This document shows positions 19,662-29,172 of a stretch of 64,000 nucleotides of DNA, in pieces. Within the stretch, counting starts at the first letter, position 1; every line of letters starts with the position of its first letter. A model generated the notes under the pieces. That model ran no database searches. It saw only the letters and a list, made by a program, of their open reading frames with translations, and was not told the DNA's origin. The stretch spans positions 496,001 to 560,000 of the forward strand of contig NZ_CP077093.1 of the NCBI RefSeq assembly GCF_014268755.2, read 5' to 3'. Origin of the DNA: Pseudomonas vanderleydeniana (GTDB taxonomy: Bacteria > Pseudomonadota > Gammaproteobacteria > Pseudomonadales > Pseudomonadaceae). A program made the position numbers and the translations under genes.

Positions 19662-20627
19662 ATGACCCGTACCGTCGCCATCGTCGTGTTTCCCGGTGTC
19701 CAGTCCCTGGATGTGACCGGGCCGATGGATGTATTCGCCGAGGCCAATCGTTTCCTGCCGCCCGAGGCGGGGTACCGCCTGGAGGTGGTGGGTGTCGAGC
19801 GCGGTTGGCTGCCTTGTTCCAACGGCCTGGCGATCCAGGCGCACCGGCACTACAGCGAGGCGCTGGAGCGCTACGACCTGCTGCTGTGTGCCGGTGGTCC
19901 GGAGCTGCCCGGGCAGGACTTCGGCGCGCCGTTCCATGCCTGGCTGCGGGGTGCTGCCGCCCGCGCCGGGCTGTTCGGCTCGATTTGCAATGGTGCCTTC
20001 CTGCTCGCGCGGGCCGGCTTGCTCGAGGGGCGCACGGTGACCACCCACTGGAACGACGCCCTGGCGCTCGCCGCGCTGTGCCCGACGGCACGGGTCGAGG
20101 CCGATCGACTGTATGTCCAGGACGGCGAGCTGTTCACTTCAGCGGGGGTGACGGCGGGTATCGACCTGTCGCTGTATCTGCTGTCCCGCGAGCAGGGCAG
20201 CGAGATCGCGTTGAGCGTGGCCAGGCGACTGCTGGTGTTCACCCAGCGCTCGGGCGGCCAATCGCAGTTCAGTCCCTACCTGACCCCGCATGCCGAACCC
20301 GACTCGGTGGTGGCTCAGGTGCAACAGTATGTGCTGGCAAATCTGACGGTGGACCTGAGCATTGCCGAGCTGGCGAAGGCGGCGAACATGAGCGCGCGCA
20401 ACTTTTCCCGGGTGTTCGTCCGTGAGAGCGGGGTGACCCCGGCGCAGTTCGTCGAAAGCGCGCGGGTGGATGCGGCGCGGGTGCTGCTGGAAAGTGGCGG
20501 CGTGCCGTTGAAGACCATTGCCTATGAGTGCGGGTTTCGCGATGCGCACCATATGCGCAGTGTGTTCCTGCGTCGGCTGGGGGTCAGCGCGCAGCAGTTT
20601 CGGCAGAATTTTGCGGGGTTGTCCTGA
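19662..20627 (+). CDS. GlxA-family AraC regulator with DJ-1/PfpI domain
   Basis: 321-aa regulator. Residues about 1-170 form a DJ-1/PfpI-like sensor (VAIVVFPGVQSLDVTGPMDV; SICNGAFLLARAGLL with the elbow Cys), and about 215-315 an AraC DNA-binding domain with two helix-turn-helix units (SIAELAKAANMSARNFSRVF; PLKTIAYECGFRDAHHMRSV). AAAGAGG precedes the chosen ATG; an upstream ATG at 19605 lacks a site. Relatives sense choline/betaine metabolites or arginine, or are orphan; the target here is most simply the divergent HD hydrolase. Confidence 0.85.
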   Translation: MTRTVAIVVFPGVQSLDVTGPMDVFAEANRFLPPEAGYRLEVVGVERGWLPCSNGLAIQAHRHYSEALERYDLLLCAGGPELPGQDFGAPFHAWLRGAAARAGLFGSICNGAFLLARAGLLEGRTVTTHWNDALALAALCPTARVEADRLYVQDGELFTSAGVTAGIDLSLYLLSREQGSEIALSVARRLLVFTQRSGGQSQFSPYLTPHAEPDSVVAQVQQYVLANLTVDLSIAELAKAANMSARNFSRVFVRESGVTPAQFVESARVDAARVLLESGGVPLKTIAYECGFRDAHHMRSVFLRRLGVSAQQFRQNFAGLS

Positions 20628-20651
20628 ATCAGTGGGTGGCTTGGGGGCCCT

Positions 20652-20727
20652 TTCGCGGGCAAGCCCGCTCCTACAAGACCTGTGTCGTGCATAAATCACA
20701 ACTGTAGGAGCAGGGCTTGCCCGCGAA
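20652..20727. repeat. Inverted REP pair
   Basis: Copies at 20652-20675 and 20703-20727 face each other (cores CGCGGGCAAGCCCGCTCCTA and its complement) with a 27-base spacer, between the converging GlxA-type and AhpD-like genes. Confidence 0.88.
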
Positions 20728-20821
20728 TGGGACCTTGAAATCTGTGCGGCTCATGAAGTTCCCGATAGAGCCCGCAACAACAACGTTGTCCGGGCTCTGC
20801 TGGAACGGCCAAGGGAGTCGA

Positions 20822-21163
20822 TCAAGGCTTCAGGCTGTCGTACGCCTCCAGCGCATGCAGCGAGTAGATATAGGCCGCTCCGGCATTCAGCGAAATGGCT
20901 GTGGCCAGTGCCGCCGCGACTTCCTCGCGGGTTGCCCCGGCCTTGATCGCCGCGTCGGTGTGGGCACCGATGCAGCCGTCGCAGCGGGTGGAGATCGCCA
21001 CGGCGATGGAAATCAGCTCGCGGGTCTTGGCATCCAGCACATTGTTTTCGGCGGCGGCCTCACCCAGTTTCATATAGGCCTGGACCATCTTGGGGTTGGA
21101 TTTGCCCAGTGCGCCGAAGGCATTCTTGATGGTGGGCAACAGCTCGGACCAATTGAGGAACAT
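20822..21163 (-). CDS. AhpD-like carboxymuconolactone-decarboxylase-family protein
   Basis: 113-aa all-helical CMD-family protein. The redox motif C61-x-x-C64 with H67 (STRCDGCIGAHTD) and preceding KTRELISIAVA is the AhpD-like pattern, suggesting a thiol peroxidase or alkylhydroperoxidase role rather than a decarboxylase. AGGAGT precedes the start. It diverges from an AraC regulator 114 bases away that may activate it in response to an electrophile or oxidant. Confidence 0.87.
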   Translation of the reverse strand: MFLNWSELLPTIKNAFGALGKSNPKMVQAYMKLGEAAAENNVLDAKTRELISIAVAISTRCDGCIGAHTDAAIKAGATREEVAAALATAISLNAGAAYIYSLHALEAYDSLKP

Positions 21164-21277
21164 GGTGGTAACTCCTGAAAGGCTGACGGTAGACTGCTCA
21201 AGCAACGAATCCAGTGTCGTCCATTCAGTACAGGCACTTTTGTTCGATCCACTCAACCCTTTGTCCGATAGGCGCAA

Positions 21278-22189
21278 ATGAACTCGATCGATAGGCTCAT
21301 CGGGCTGGCCGGGGTGCGTGGCAGCCTCGACCTGCGTTGCCAGCTGCAGGGCGACTGGGCGCTGCCGCACGGGCAGCAGCACACCGGCATCGCGCCCTAC
21401 CACATCGTGCTGGCGGGCGAGTGCCAGGTCGAGTTGCCCGATGGCCACACGGTCCGCCTGGGAGCGGGAGACATCCTGGTGTTTCCCGGCGACGCTACGC
21501 ACCTGCTGCGCAGCGAAGGGCAGCGGGTGGCACCGGTGGCCGCGCAGGTCAGCACGGGCGGCCTGTTGCCGCTGCACCGTATTGGCCGCGAGGGGCCCGC
21601 GCTCGACCTGCTCTGCGGGCGTTTCCATTACCAGCGCGAGTCGATGCTGTTCGCCGCGCTCCCGCAGTACCTGGTGGTGTCCAGTCGCGACCTGCCGGCC
21701 AATGACCAACTGACGGCGCTGGTGGGGTTGTTGCGGGTGGAGGCCGATGGTGACCAGCCCGGGGCACGCTTCCTGGTGGACGCGTTGTCCTCGGCGCTGT
21801 TCACGCTGGTGCTGCGGGTCTACCTGCAACAGCAGGCGCAGGCCAGCGGCACCCTGGCCCTGCTGGCCGACAAGCGCCTGAGCCGGGCCTGGCAGGGCAT
21901 GCTGGAGGACCCGGCCCGCGAGTGGAGCATCGACAGCCTGGCGGCGCTGGCGAGCATGTCGCGGTCGACCTTCATGCGGGCCTTCGTCAAGGTCGCGGGG
22001 GAGTCGCCGTGGGTACTGCTGACCCGGGTGCGGATGGAACTGGCTTATGGCTTGCTGGGCAACTCGCACCTGGGCCTGAGCGATATCGCGCAGCAGGTCG
22101 GGTATCAGTCGCAGGCGGCGTTCAGCAAGAAGTTCAAGGAAGTCTATGGGCAAGCGCCCGGGCAGGTACGCAAGGCCGGAGGGAGGTAG
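21278..22189 (+). CDS. AraC-family regulator with cupin domain
   Basis: 303-aa regulator. The N-terminal cupin (about 1-175, LPHGQQHTGIAPYHIVLAGE, GDILVFPGDATHLL) should bind an effector; the C-terminal AraC domain (about 205-300) has SIDSLAALASMSRSTFMRAF and LSDIAQQVGYQSQAAFSKKF. Divergent from the AhpD-like gene, a common pairing in Pseudomonas, and probably its activator. No clear ribosome site is seen before the ATG. Confidence 0.87.
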   Translation: MNSIDRLIGLAGVRGSLDLRCQLQGDWALPHGQQHTGIAPYHIVLAGECQVELPDGHTVRLGAGDILVFPGDATHLLRSEGQRVAPVAAQVSTGGLLPLHRIGREGPALDLLCGRFHYQRESMLFAALPQYLVVSSRDLPANDQLTALVGLLRVEADGDQPGARFLVDALSSALFTLVLRVYLQQQAQASGTLALLADKRLSRAWQGMLEDPAREWSIDSLAALASMSRSTFMRAFVKVAGESPWVLLTRVRMELAYGLLGNSHLGLSDIAQQVGYQSQAAFSKKFKEVYGQAPGQVRKAGGR

Positions 22190-22197
22190 TGATCCCT

Positions 22198-22288
22198 TCG
22201 CGGATAAATCCGGCTCCCACGGGTTTCATTCCGTACAAAAGGTCTGTGACAGACACGGCACACTGTGGGAGCCGGATTCATCCACGAA
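22198..22288. repeat. Inverted REP pair
   Basis: Copies of the GCGGATAAATCCGGCTCCCA type at 22198-22222 and 22264-22288 face each other between the AraC gene and the converging acylase gene. Confidence 0.85.
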
Positions 22289-22306
22289 CGGTGCGCCGCG
22301 GTCTGA

Positions 22307-24673
22307 CTACTTGCCCGGTACCAGCTTCAACACGCTGCGGGTATTGGCCGACACCTCGACCTCGTTCATGTGCACTTGCTCGTAGCCGCCCTCGACATAG
22401 GTCTCGGCCTGGTCGCTGTAGTGCTTGTCGAACAGTACCCCGCTCTGGCCCACCGGGTTGATGGTCAGGCTGTGGTCCGGGTCGGCGAAGTCGATCAGGC
22501 GCCGGGTCGAGGGGCCATAGGTCACGGGCCAGGGGGCCGGGCCGATTTTCGCCGAGAGGTTGTTCGGCACTTCGTGGGTGCCCGGGGCATCGAACGGTCC
22601 GACGTTGAACAGCTTGTCCAGCGGCTTCTGCCGGCCCAGCGGGTGGCCGTGGGTCAGTGTGTGGGCCTTGCCCCAGACCCAGCCACCGCTGTTGTCGCCG
22701 TAGGTGCTCCTGAGGTGGGCCAGGGTCGCCTGCCAGGCGCGTTTGACCACCTCGTTGCGATTGCCGTTCCACCATGGGGATGTCTCATCGGCCGCCAGGC
22801 GGGGCAACGCGGCGTCCACCACGCGGGTGGTGATCAGGGTGTTGAAGTAATCGTCGCCCAGCTTGTCGTGCATCGCGGCACGCGCCAGTTCGTAGAGGAA
22901 CTGGTTGAACAGCGTGGCGCTGGTGGAGCTCATCGGGTAGTCACCCTTCCACGTCGCCAACTGTTCCACCAGCTTGAGTTCGGCCGGGTCCTTCGCCGCT
23001 GCGCGCAGGGCGGGCAGCAGCGGCTTGAGCAGCCGCGGGCCATAGTCGGTGGTGGTGCCCAGTTGCAGTTTCTGGCTGTTTTCCACGCTCCAGCGCACGC
23101 TGTTGTCGGCCAACTGCCGGTTCAATTGCTGGCCGCGATCGGCCAGGTTGTAGTAGCCGGGGATGACCATGCCGGTGGGGGAGGCCGGCTGGGTGTTGGC
23201 CGAGACGATATAGCCACGCGGCGGGTTTTCCTCCTGCGGGTTGGCACTGAACGGGTAGTAGCCGTCCTTGTCCGCCTCGCCGGTGCTGCCGTCGAGGATG
23301 AAGGCCGGGTTGACCCCATCCGGCCGCTTGGGCAGTAGCGCGGCGGCCCACCAGCCGATATCGCCCTTGGCATTGGCCCACATCAGGTTCAGGCCAGGGG
23401 CCTGGATCTGCGTGGCCGCGTCGCGGGCTTTGTCCAGGGTGTCGGCGCGGTTGAGATCGTAGAAGCCTTGCAGGATCGGGTCCGGGGTTTCGAGAAAGGC
23501 CCACCACATGGCGATCGGCCTGGTTCCGGCATGGGCGCCGAGCACGTCGTTGACGATCGGGCCATGGGGCGAGCGCAGCAGGGTGAAGGTGACCGGCGCC
23601 TGGCCCTTGACCGCGATCTGCTGTTCGCTGCGGGTCATCTCGACCCACTGGCCGTGGTACCAGACCTGGTTGGGGTTGTCCGGATTGGTCTTCTCCGCGA
23701 TCAGGTCCAGGTCGTCGTTCTGGAACATGGTCAGGCTCCAGCCGAAGGCCTGGTTGTTGCCGAGAAAGGCGAATGGCACCAGTGCCTGGTGGTAGCCATA
23801 GAGCTCGAAGTTCGGTGCCGACAGTTGCGCCTCGTACCACACCGACGGGGTCGAGAAGGCGATGTGTGGATCGCCGGCCAGCAAGGGCTTGCCGCTCTTG
23901 GTCCGGCTGCCGGACACCGCCCAGGCGTTGCTGCCCTCGAACTGTGGCACGCCGGCGTCGCGCAGGGCCTGCTCGCTGACCCGGGCGAGGGCGCCCAGCC
24001 CCTTCCAGTCGGCTTCGGCCAGCGGCGTCGGCGAACCGAGCATGCCCTGCGGGCGCCACTCCAGGTCGAACACCTTGAGGTAGTCGGCGCCCAACTGGTC
24101 GCGGACGTAGGTCAGCAGCGGCTCGGTGCGGAATGCGGCGGCGAAGCTGTAGGCCATGTAGCCGGCAATGCTGATGGTGTCTTCGGCGGTGAACGGCCGC
24201 GGCTGGATACCCAGCACGTCGAACTCGACCGGCCTGGCGTGGCTGGCCTGGTACTGGTTGATCCCGTCCAGGTAGGCCTGCAGGGCCTTCCAGGCGGCGG
24301 ACTGGCGATCCAGCCGGGCCACGTACTGGTCGGCGTGCTCGCGGATGCGCAGGCTACGGAACAGCTTGTCGGTGTCCAGGGTCTTGGGCCCGAGGACCTC
24401 GGACAGCTCGCCCCGGGCCAGGCGCCGGACGATTTCCATCTGGAACAGTCGGTCCTGGGCATGCACGTAGCCCAGGGCGCGGTACAGGTCGGTCTCGGAT
24501 TCGGCGCGGATGTGCGGCACGCCACGCTCGTCGTAGCGCACGGTGACCGGTCCCTGCAGGTTGCCCAGCGTGACCTGGCCCTGGCGTGTCGGCAGCTTGC
24601 CCTGGACGTACCAGGTCCCTCCGGCGGCCACGGCGGCGATCAGGACAGCGAGAACGGTCAGGCTGCGTTTCAT
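22307..24673 (-). CDS. hacB: Penicillin-acylase-family Ntn hydrolase (HacB-like acyl-homoserine lactone acylase)
   Basis: 788-aa precursor of a periplasmic N-terminal-nucleophile amidase. An N-terminal hydrophobic signal (about 5-22) precedes the alpha chain (VTVRYDERGVPHIRAESETD, ALGYVHAQDRLFQME); autocleavage is expected before S248 in FEG/SNAWAVSG, creating the beta chain whose first residue is the nucleophile. LLAGDPHIAFSTPSVWYE is a family hallmark. In P. aeruginosa the acylase HacB lies right after spuH; here the same order holds apart from a four-gene interruption. Substrates may be acyl-homoserine lactones or other acyl amides; specificity is not readable from sequence. Confidence 0.8.
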   Translation of the reverse strand: MKRSLTVLAVLIAAVAAGGTWYVQGKLPTRQGQVTLGNLQGPVTVRYDERGVPHIRAESETDLYRALGYVHAQDRLFQMEIVRRLARGELSEVLGPKTLDTDKLFRSLRIREHADQYVARLDRQSAAWKALQAYLDGINQYQASHARPVEFDVLGIQPRPFTAEDTISIAGYMAYSFAAAFRTEPLLTYVRDQLGADYLKVFDLEWRPQGMLGSPTPLAEADWKGLGALARVSEQALRDAGVPQFEGSNAWAVSGSRTKSGKPLLAGDPHIAFSTPSVWYEAQLSAPNFELYGYHQALVPFAFLGNNQAFGWSLTMFQNDDLDLIAEKTNPDNPNQVWYHGQWVEMTRSEQQIAVKGQAPVTFTLLRSPHGPIVNDVLGAHAGTRPIAMWWAFLETPDPILQGFYDLNRADTLDKARDAATQIQAPGLNLMWANAKGDIGWWAAALLPKRPDGVNPAFILDGSTGEADKDGYYPFSANPQEENPPRGYIVSANTQPASPTGMVIPGYYNLADRGQQLNRQLADNSVRWSVENSQKLQLGTTTDYGPRLLKPLLPALRAAAKDPAELKLVEQLATWKGDYPMSSTSATLFNQFLYELARAAMHDKLGDDYFNTLITTRVVDAALPRLAADETSPWWNGNRNEVVKRAWQATLAHLRSTYGDNSGGWVWGKAHTLTHGHPLGRQKPLDKLFNVGPFDAPGTHEVPNNLSAKIGPAPWPVTYGPSTRRLIDFADPDHSLTINPVGQSGVLFDKHYSDQAETYVEGGYEQVHMNEVEVSANTRSVLKLVPGK

Positions 24674-24791
24674 GCGGGGTTCCTTGTGCAGGGCGGACTA
24701 CCGGTTCTGAGCCGCTAACATGTAGCACACCCGGGCCGGCGGATGCATCGCGCAAATCGCCGATTACCCTGAAAAGTCCGGTTTGCCTTGG

Positions 24792-25370
24792 TCATTGCCC
24801 GGGTTCCTGCCAGGGGCAATAGCAGCCCACGGCCATGTTGTGGGTGGCGTGCACCGGGCGGCCTTCGCTGAGGGCCTGCAGGATCGGCTCGATGAAGCTG
24901 TTGCCGGAGTTGCAGGTGGCGCCCTGGCTGTAGGGGCCGAAATAGGCCAGCTGGCCGTTGCGGTCCCAGATCGCTACCGCCGGGCTGACCGTCAGGTGTT
25001 CGGCACCCGGGAGCCCCGCCAGCGGCCGGATGGCTTGCAGGTTGGCTGGCAACTGGCCGTGGCTGCCGGGTTTCTGTACCGCGTAGAAGTCCACGCCCAG
25101 GGGCGCGAAATGTTCGACCAGTTCGCCCAGGTGCTGCTGGTTGCCGACGTTGCATGGGCAGGCCGGGTCCCAGAAGTGCACCAGGCGGATCCGGCCCGGC
25201 CCGGCGAGTGTGGGCGGCAGGCTGAGCCGGTCGCCGGCGAACAGTGCGGTCTGGTCGCTGAAGGCACGGATATAGCGGCCCTGGAACCAGTCGTAGGCCA
25301 GCCACAGGCCCACCGCGCAAAGCACGGCCAGCAGGCTGGCGATGAATGTCTTGTGACGCGTCTGGAGCAT
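24792..25370 (-). CDS. Membrane-anchored thioredoxin-like protein (DUF6436 type)
   Basis: 192-aa protein with one N-terminal membrane segment (about 9-27) and a thioredoxin-like domain. WDPACPCNVGN gives C71-x-C73 in place of the usual CxxC, and two further Cys near the C-terminus (VGCYCPW). I recall such proteins as DUF6436; function unknown, possibly envelope thiol chemistry. The start MLQTRHKT is chosen for the AGGAC site upstream. Divergent from the alpha/beta hydrolase gene. Confidence 0.75.
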   Translation of the reverse strand: MLQTRHKTFIASLLAVLCAVGLWLAYDWFQGRYIRAFSDQTALFAGDRLSLPPTLAGPGRIRLVHFWDPACPCNVGNQQHLGELVEHFAPLGVDFYAVQKPGSHGQLPANLQAIRPLAGLPGAEHLTVSPAVAIWDRNGQLAYFGPYSQGATCNSGNSFIEPILQALSEGRPVHATHNMAVGCYCPWQEPGQ

Positions 25371-25481
25371 GGCGATTGGGTCCTCGAAGGTCGCGTAGCT
25401 TGCCATGCCTGCCCTGACAGAAGAATATCGCAGATCAGTAAAACGCCTCGGCGTTGCCGCACTTTTGCCTGGAGGCCGTTC

Positions 25482-26420
25482 ATGCCCGCCACCTTCGACC
25501 CCGATGCCCTGCGCGCCAGCCTGCGCCCGCTGGCCGATGCGCAGCCGTTGTCAGCGGCGGCGCAGGCCTACCAGCGTTTCTACGGGCTGGACCTGCCGGC
25601 GCGCACGACGCCGTTCACCAGTCGCCTCGGCAGCTTGCGCAGTGGCACCTTCGACCTGGTCAGCCAGCTCTGGTTGCCCCAGAACCCGGTGGCGACCCTG
25701 TTCCTGTTCCACGGTTTCTACGACCACATGGGGCTGTACCGCAACGTTATCGACTGGGCCCTGGACCGCGGTTTCGCGGTGATTTCCTGCGACCTGCCGG
25801 GACACGGCCTGTCCAGTGGCGAACGGGCCAGCATCGAGGACTTCGCCGAGTACCAGCGGGCCTTGCAGGGCCTGTTCGACGAAGCCCGCTCCCTGGACCT
25901 GCCGCAGCCCTGGCACCTGTTCGGCCAGAGCACCGGCGGCGCCATCGTGGTCGACCACCTGCTCAAGCATGGCCTGGACAGTCCGGCCCAGGGCCAGGTG
26001 GTGCTGCTGTCGCCGCTGGTGCGGCCACGGGCCTGGGGTTGGTCGAAGCTCAGCTACTACCTGCTCAGGCCGTTCGTCAAAGGCATTGCCCGACGCTTCA
26101 GCGAGAACACCCATGACCCGGCGTTCATGCCGTTCCTGCAGGCCGACCCGTTGCAGCCACAGCGCCTGCCGACCGCCTGGGTCGGTGCCCTGGCCCGCTG
26201 GATTCCAGGTATCGAGGGCGCCCAGGCAAGCCCGCGCCGGCCGTTGATCGTCCAGGGGGACGGCGACATGACCGTCGACTGGCAACACAACCTGGCGGTG
26301 CTGCGCCGCAAATTCGACCAGCCTGAAGTGTTCATGCTGGCGCAGGCCCGGCATCACCTGGCCAATGAACTTCCCGAATACCGCGAACGCTATTTCAGCT
26401 TTCTCGGCGCCCACTTCTGA
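25482..26420 (+). CDS. Alpha/beta hydrolase (serine aminopeptidase S33-like)
   Basis: 312-aa hydrolase. Oxyanion strand FLFHGFYDH, nucleophile motif GQSTGG, acid in QGDGDMTVDW and His in ARHHLANE form a full triad; the fold resembles monoacylglycerol lipase / hydrolase_4 proteins. Substrate unknown. GGAGG precedes the ATG; the frame is open far upstream but without coding signs. The 4HBT thioesterase starts 11 bases after its stop, so the two are probably cotranscribed and may share a lipid-related role. Confidence 0.82.
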   Translation: MPATFDPDALRASLRPLADAQPLSAAAQAYQRFYGLDLPARTTPFTSRLGSLRSGTFDLVSQLWLPQNPVATLFLFHGFYDHMGLYRNVIDWALDRGFAVISCDLPGHGLSSGERASIEDFAEYQRALQGLFDEARSLDLPQPWHLFGQSTGGAIVVDHLLKHGLDSPAQGQVVLLSPLVRPRAWGWSKLSYYLLRPFVKGIARRFSENTHDPAFMPFLQADPLQPQRLPTAWVGALARWIPGIEGAQASPRRPLIVQGDGDMTVDWQHNLAVLRRKFDQPEVFMLAQARHHLANELPEYRERYFSFLGAHF

Positions 26421-26431
26421 GCGAGGCTTCC

Positions 26432-26860
26432 ATGACCGACCGTTTGCCACAACGTGGCGATTACCGCCATTTCCAGCCGATCATCACCCGCTGGCACGAC
26501 AATGACGTCTACGGTCACGTGAACAACGTCACCTACTACAGCTTTTTCGACACGGCGGTGAACACCTTCCTGATCGAGCAGGGTGGCCTGGACATCCACG
26601 ATGGCGAGGTGGTCGGTTTCGTGGTCAGCTCCGCCTGCGACTACTTCGCCTCGGTGGCCTTCCCCGAGCGCCTGGAGATCGGCCTGCGGGTCGGCAAGCT
26701 GGGCAACAGTTCGGTGCAGTACGAGCTGGCGGTGTTCAAGGCCGGCGAAGAGGATGCCTGTGCCGCCGGGCGCTTCGTCCACGTGTTCGTCGAGCGTGCG
26801 AGCAACCAGCCGGTGTCGATTCCCGAGGGCCTGCGCAGCGCCCTTCAATCGTTGATCTGA
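26432..26860 (+). CDS. 4-hydroxybenzoyl-CoA thioesterase family protein (hotdog fold)
   Basis: 142-aa acyl-CoA thioesterase of the YbgC/4HBT group. The active-site segment is RWHDNDVYGHVNNVTYYSFFD, with Asp in NDVYGHVNN. Probably a cytoplasmic acyl-CoA hydrolase. It follows the alpha/beta hydrolase in a likely two-gene operon, and its last 16 bases overlap the end of the converging response regulator gene. Confidence 0.85.
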   Translation: MTDRLPQRGDYRHFQPIITRWHDNDVYGHVNNVTYYSFFDTAVNTFLIEQGGLDIHDGEVVGFVVSSACDYFASVAFPERLEIGLRVGKLGNSSVQYELAVFKAGEEDACAAGRFVHVFVERASNQPVSIPEGLRSALQSLI

Positions 26861-27501
26861 ATGATCCCTTCGCGCACCGCGAACAGCACCAGCCCGGCGA
26901 TATCGTGAATGCGCAGCCGGTGCATGATCTGCGAGCGGTGGGCTTCCACGGTCTTGACGCTCAGGTTGAGACCGACGGCGATGGAGCGGGTGGTCTCGCC
27001 CCGGGCGATCAGCCGGAGGATTTCCAGCTGGCGTGCGGTCAGCGCGACCTGACTGCTTCTGGCCGGCGGTTCTTGGCTTTGCCTGACCGCCTGGTTGACC
27101 ACCAGTGGCACCACCGCCGAAGACAGGTACTGGCCACCGTGGCGCAGGGCCTTGAGCGCCAGCTCCAGTTCCAGCACCGTCGCGGTTTTCAGCAGGAAGC
27201 CGTGGGCGCCCAGTTGCAGGCACTTCATCACGAAATGCGTGTCGGTGTGCATCGACAGCATCAGCACCTTGCTGCGCGGGGCGCGCAGGGCCAGCTCCTT
27301 GAGCGCGGCGACACTGTTCATGCGCTCCATCGACATGTCCAGCAGCACGATATCCGGCTTGAGCCGGGAGGCTAGTTCGATGGCGGCCTGGCCATCGCCT
27401 GCTTCACCGACGACTTCGTATTCTTGTTGTTTTTCCAGCAAAGCCCGCATGCCTGCACGAAACAGCGGGTAATCGTCGGCAAGCAGTATTCGACAAAGCA
27501 T
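26845..27501 (-). CDS. NarL/FixJ-type response regulator with atypical receiver loop
   Basis: 218-aa response regulator. Receiver at 1-120: acidic pair D9-D10, phospho-acceptor D55 in IVLLDMSMERMNS, conserved Lys in FLLKTATVLE. The loop after D55 lacks the usual Pro and Gly (MPxxxG is replaced by MERMNS). LuxR-type DNA-binding domain at about 148-210 (LTARQLEILRLIARGETTRS; LSVKTVEAHRSQIMHRL). It lies 130 bases past cheB on the same strand and could be the output of the chemosensory operon or an independent unit. Chosen start MLCRILLADD; longer open frame upstream is not supported. Confidence 0.83.
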   Translation of the reverse strand: MLCRILLADDYPLFRAGMRALLEKQQEYEVVGEAGDGQAAIELASRLKPDIVLLDMSMERMNSVAALKELALRAPRSKVLMLSMHTDTHFVMKCLQLGAHGFLLKTATVLELELALKALRHGGQYLSSAVVPLVVNQAVRQSQEPPARSSQVALTARQLEILRLIARGETTRSIAVGLNLSVKTVEAHRSQIMHRLRIHDIAGLVLFAVREGIIQIND

Positions 27502-27631
27502 AAGCTCTAGCCCATGGCGCAAGGGAAAGGGCACAGCAGGCCAGTGGGCCTGCTGCGGTTTTTCGTGTCCGGATTGCAACCCGGGGTCTACCTCGATACA
27601 GAGGGGAGTCCACAGCTGCCGCAGGCCCGGG

Positions 27632-28684
27632 TCAGCCGTGGCGGTTGCTGTCACCGAAGAGCTGGATCAGTTTCGGCAGTTTCGCCAGGGGCTCGACTGC
27701 CTGTGCCGCCCCCAGCCGAATGGCTTCCTTGGGCATGCCGAACACCACGCAGCTGGCTTCGTCCTGGGCGATCGTGGTGGCGCCGCTGTCACGCATGGCC
27801 AACAGGCCACGCGCGCCGTCGTCGCCCATGCCGGTCATGATGACGCCCAGCGTGTTGGCGCCGGCCTGGCGTGCCACCGAACGGAACAGGACATCCACCG
27901 AAGGTTTGTGCCGATTGACCGGTGGGCCGTCGAGTACCTCGACCTGATAGTGCGCGCCACTGCGTTTGAGCTGCATGTGCAAACCTCCGGGAGCGAGCAG
28001 TGCCAGGCCACTGTGGACGCGATCCAGGTGCCTGGCCTCGCGGACTTCGATCTGGCACAGCTTGTCCAGACGCCGGGCAAAATCGGCGGTGAACTTCTCC
28101 GGCATGTGTTGAACGATGACAATCCCCGGGCAGTCACGTGGCAATTGCCTGAGAATGAATTCCAGTGCCTGGGTCCCGCCCGTGGAGCAACCCAGGGCGA
28201 CCACCCGGTCCGTGGTCCTGAGCACCGTCGCAGGAGGCACCATGGTTGCCGATTCTGCGGCAGGCGGGCTGTGGCGAAGGGCCATGGGCCGCGCCCGGGC
28301 GCTCTCCTCGACCTTGCGGATCAGTTCGCCGGATAGCTGTTCCAGGCTCTGGCGCAGCCCCAGGCGGGCCTTGGTGAAGACCCCGACGGCGCCAGCTGCC
28401 AGGGCCTCGACACTCACCGCCGAACCCTGCTCGGTCAGGGTCGAGCAGATCAGCGTCGGGGTCGGCCGCTCGGCCATGATCTGGCGCAGGAAGGTCAGGC
28501 CGTCCATGCGTGGCATTTCCACGTCCAGGATCAGCACATCCGGCCAGTCGCGGCGCATCTTGTCGATGGCATAGAGCGGGTCGGCGGCCTGGCCGATCAC
28601 CTTGATGTTCGGATGGCTGTCCAGGCACTGGGTCAGGACCTGGCGTACCAGGGCCGAGTCGTCGACGATAAACACCCGGATCAT
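27632..28684 (-). CDS. cheB: Chemotaxis protein-glutamate methylesterase CheB
   Basis: 350-aa two-domain enzyme. Receiver with D54 ([12 protein letters not shown]) and C-terminal methylesterase with catalytic Ser167 in GCSTGGTQ, His in VQHMPEKFT and Asp in MTGMGDDGA. It removes methyl groups (and deamidates) on receptor glutamates. Its ATG overlaps the cheD stop. Part of the minus-strand operon running from 36027. Confidence 0.95.
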   Translation of the reverse strand: MIRVFIVDDSALVRQVLTQCLDSHPNIKVIGQAADPLYAIDKMRRDWPDVLILDVEMPRMDGLTFLRQIMAERPTPTLICSTLTEQGSAVSVEALAAGAVGVFTKARLGLRQSLEQLSGELIRKVEESARARPMALRHSPPAAESATMVPPATVLRTTDRVVALGCSTGGTQALEFILRQLPRDCPGIVIVQHMPEKFTADFARRLDKLCQIEVREARHLDRVHSGLALLAPGGLHMQLKRSGAHYQVEVLDGPPVNRHKPSVDVLFRSVARQAGANTLGVIMTGMGDDGARGLLAMRDSGATTIAQDEASCVVFGMPKEAIRLGAAQAVEPLAKLPKLIQLFGDSNRHG

Positions 28685-29172
28685 CGTGGGCGCCCCCCCG
28701 GCAGCGGGGGCTGCACGCTGTTGCGCTGGCAGTCGATCACGCCGCTGCTGCCGTCGATGTGCAGGCGCCGGTAGTGCTGGCCATCGAGGTCGCAGTGATC
28801 GACGGCCCAGTTGCGCCGGTTGAACTGCTCGCGGGCGAAGGTGCTGTTGCTGTGGCCGATCCTGCGCCCGCGCGGGCCTTCGAAGCGCACCAGGCTGCCG
28901 CCGCCGAAGATGCCCTTGCGGTACTCGCCGGGGTGGGTACCGTGGCGTTGCATGTCGGCCTGGATCCGCTGGAACACGCCTTCGCCGTAGCGGGTGTCGA
29001 GGCCGTTGCGGGCGCTCGGGTCGCTGGGCAGGAGGTAATGCGAGACCGCCAGCAGGCGCCAGCGCGGATGCCAGAGGATGATCGACACGCAACTGCCGAG
29101 CAGGGTGGTGACCATGCCCTGGTGTTGACCGAAGAAGTAGTCGCCGGGGCGCAGGAAGAGCGGCGGATTCAT
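28681..29172 (-). CDS. cheD: Receptor glutamine deamidase CheD
   Basis: 163-aa CheD. Catalytic C28 and H45 in LLGSCVS and LAVSHYLLP. Deamidates receptor glutamines and can bind CheC/CheY-type partners in other systems; no cheC is present here. CheD next to cheB and cheR is typical of second chemosensory clusters in Pseudomonas (Che2) rather than the flagellar cluster. Overlaps cheR and cheB by 4 bases each. Confidence 0.93.
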   Translation of the reverse strand: MNPPLFLRPGDYFFGQHQGMVTTLLGSCVSIILWHPRWRLLAVSHYLLPSDPSARNGLDTRYGEGVFQRIQADMQRHGTHPGEYRKGIFGGGSLVRFEGPRGRRIGHSNSTFAREQFNRRNWAVDHCDLDGQHYRRLHIDGSSGVIDCQRNSVQPPLPGGRPR

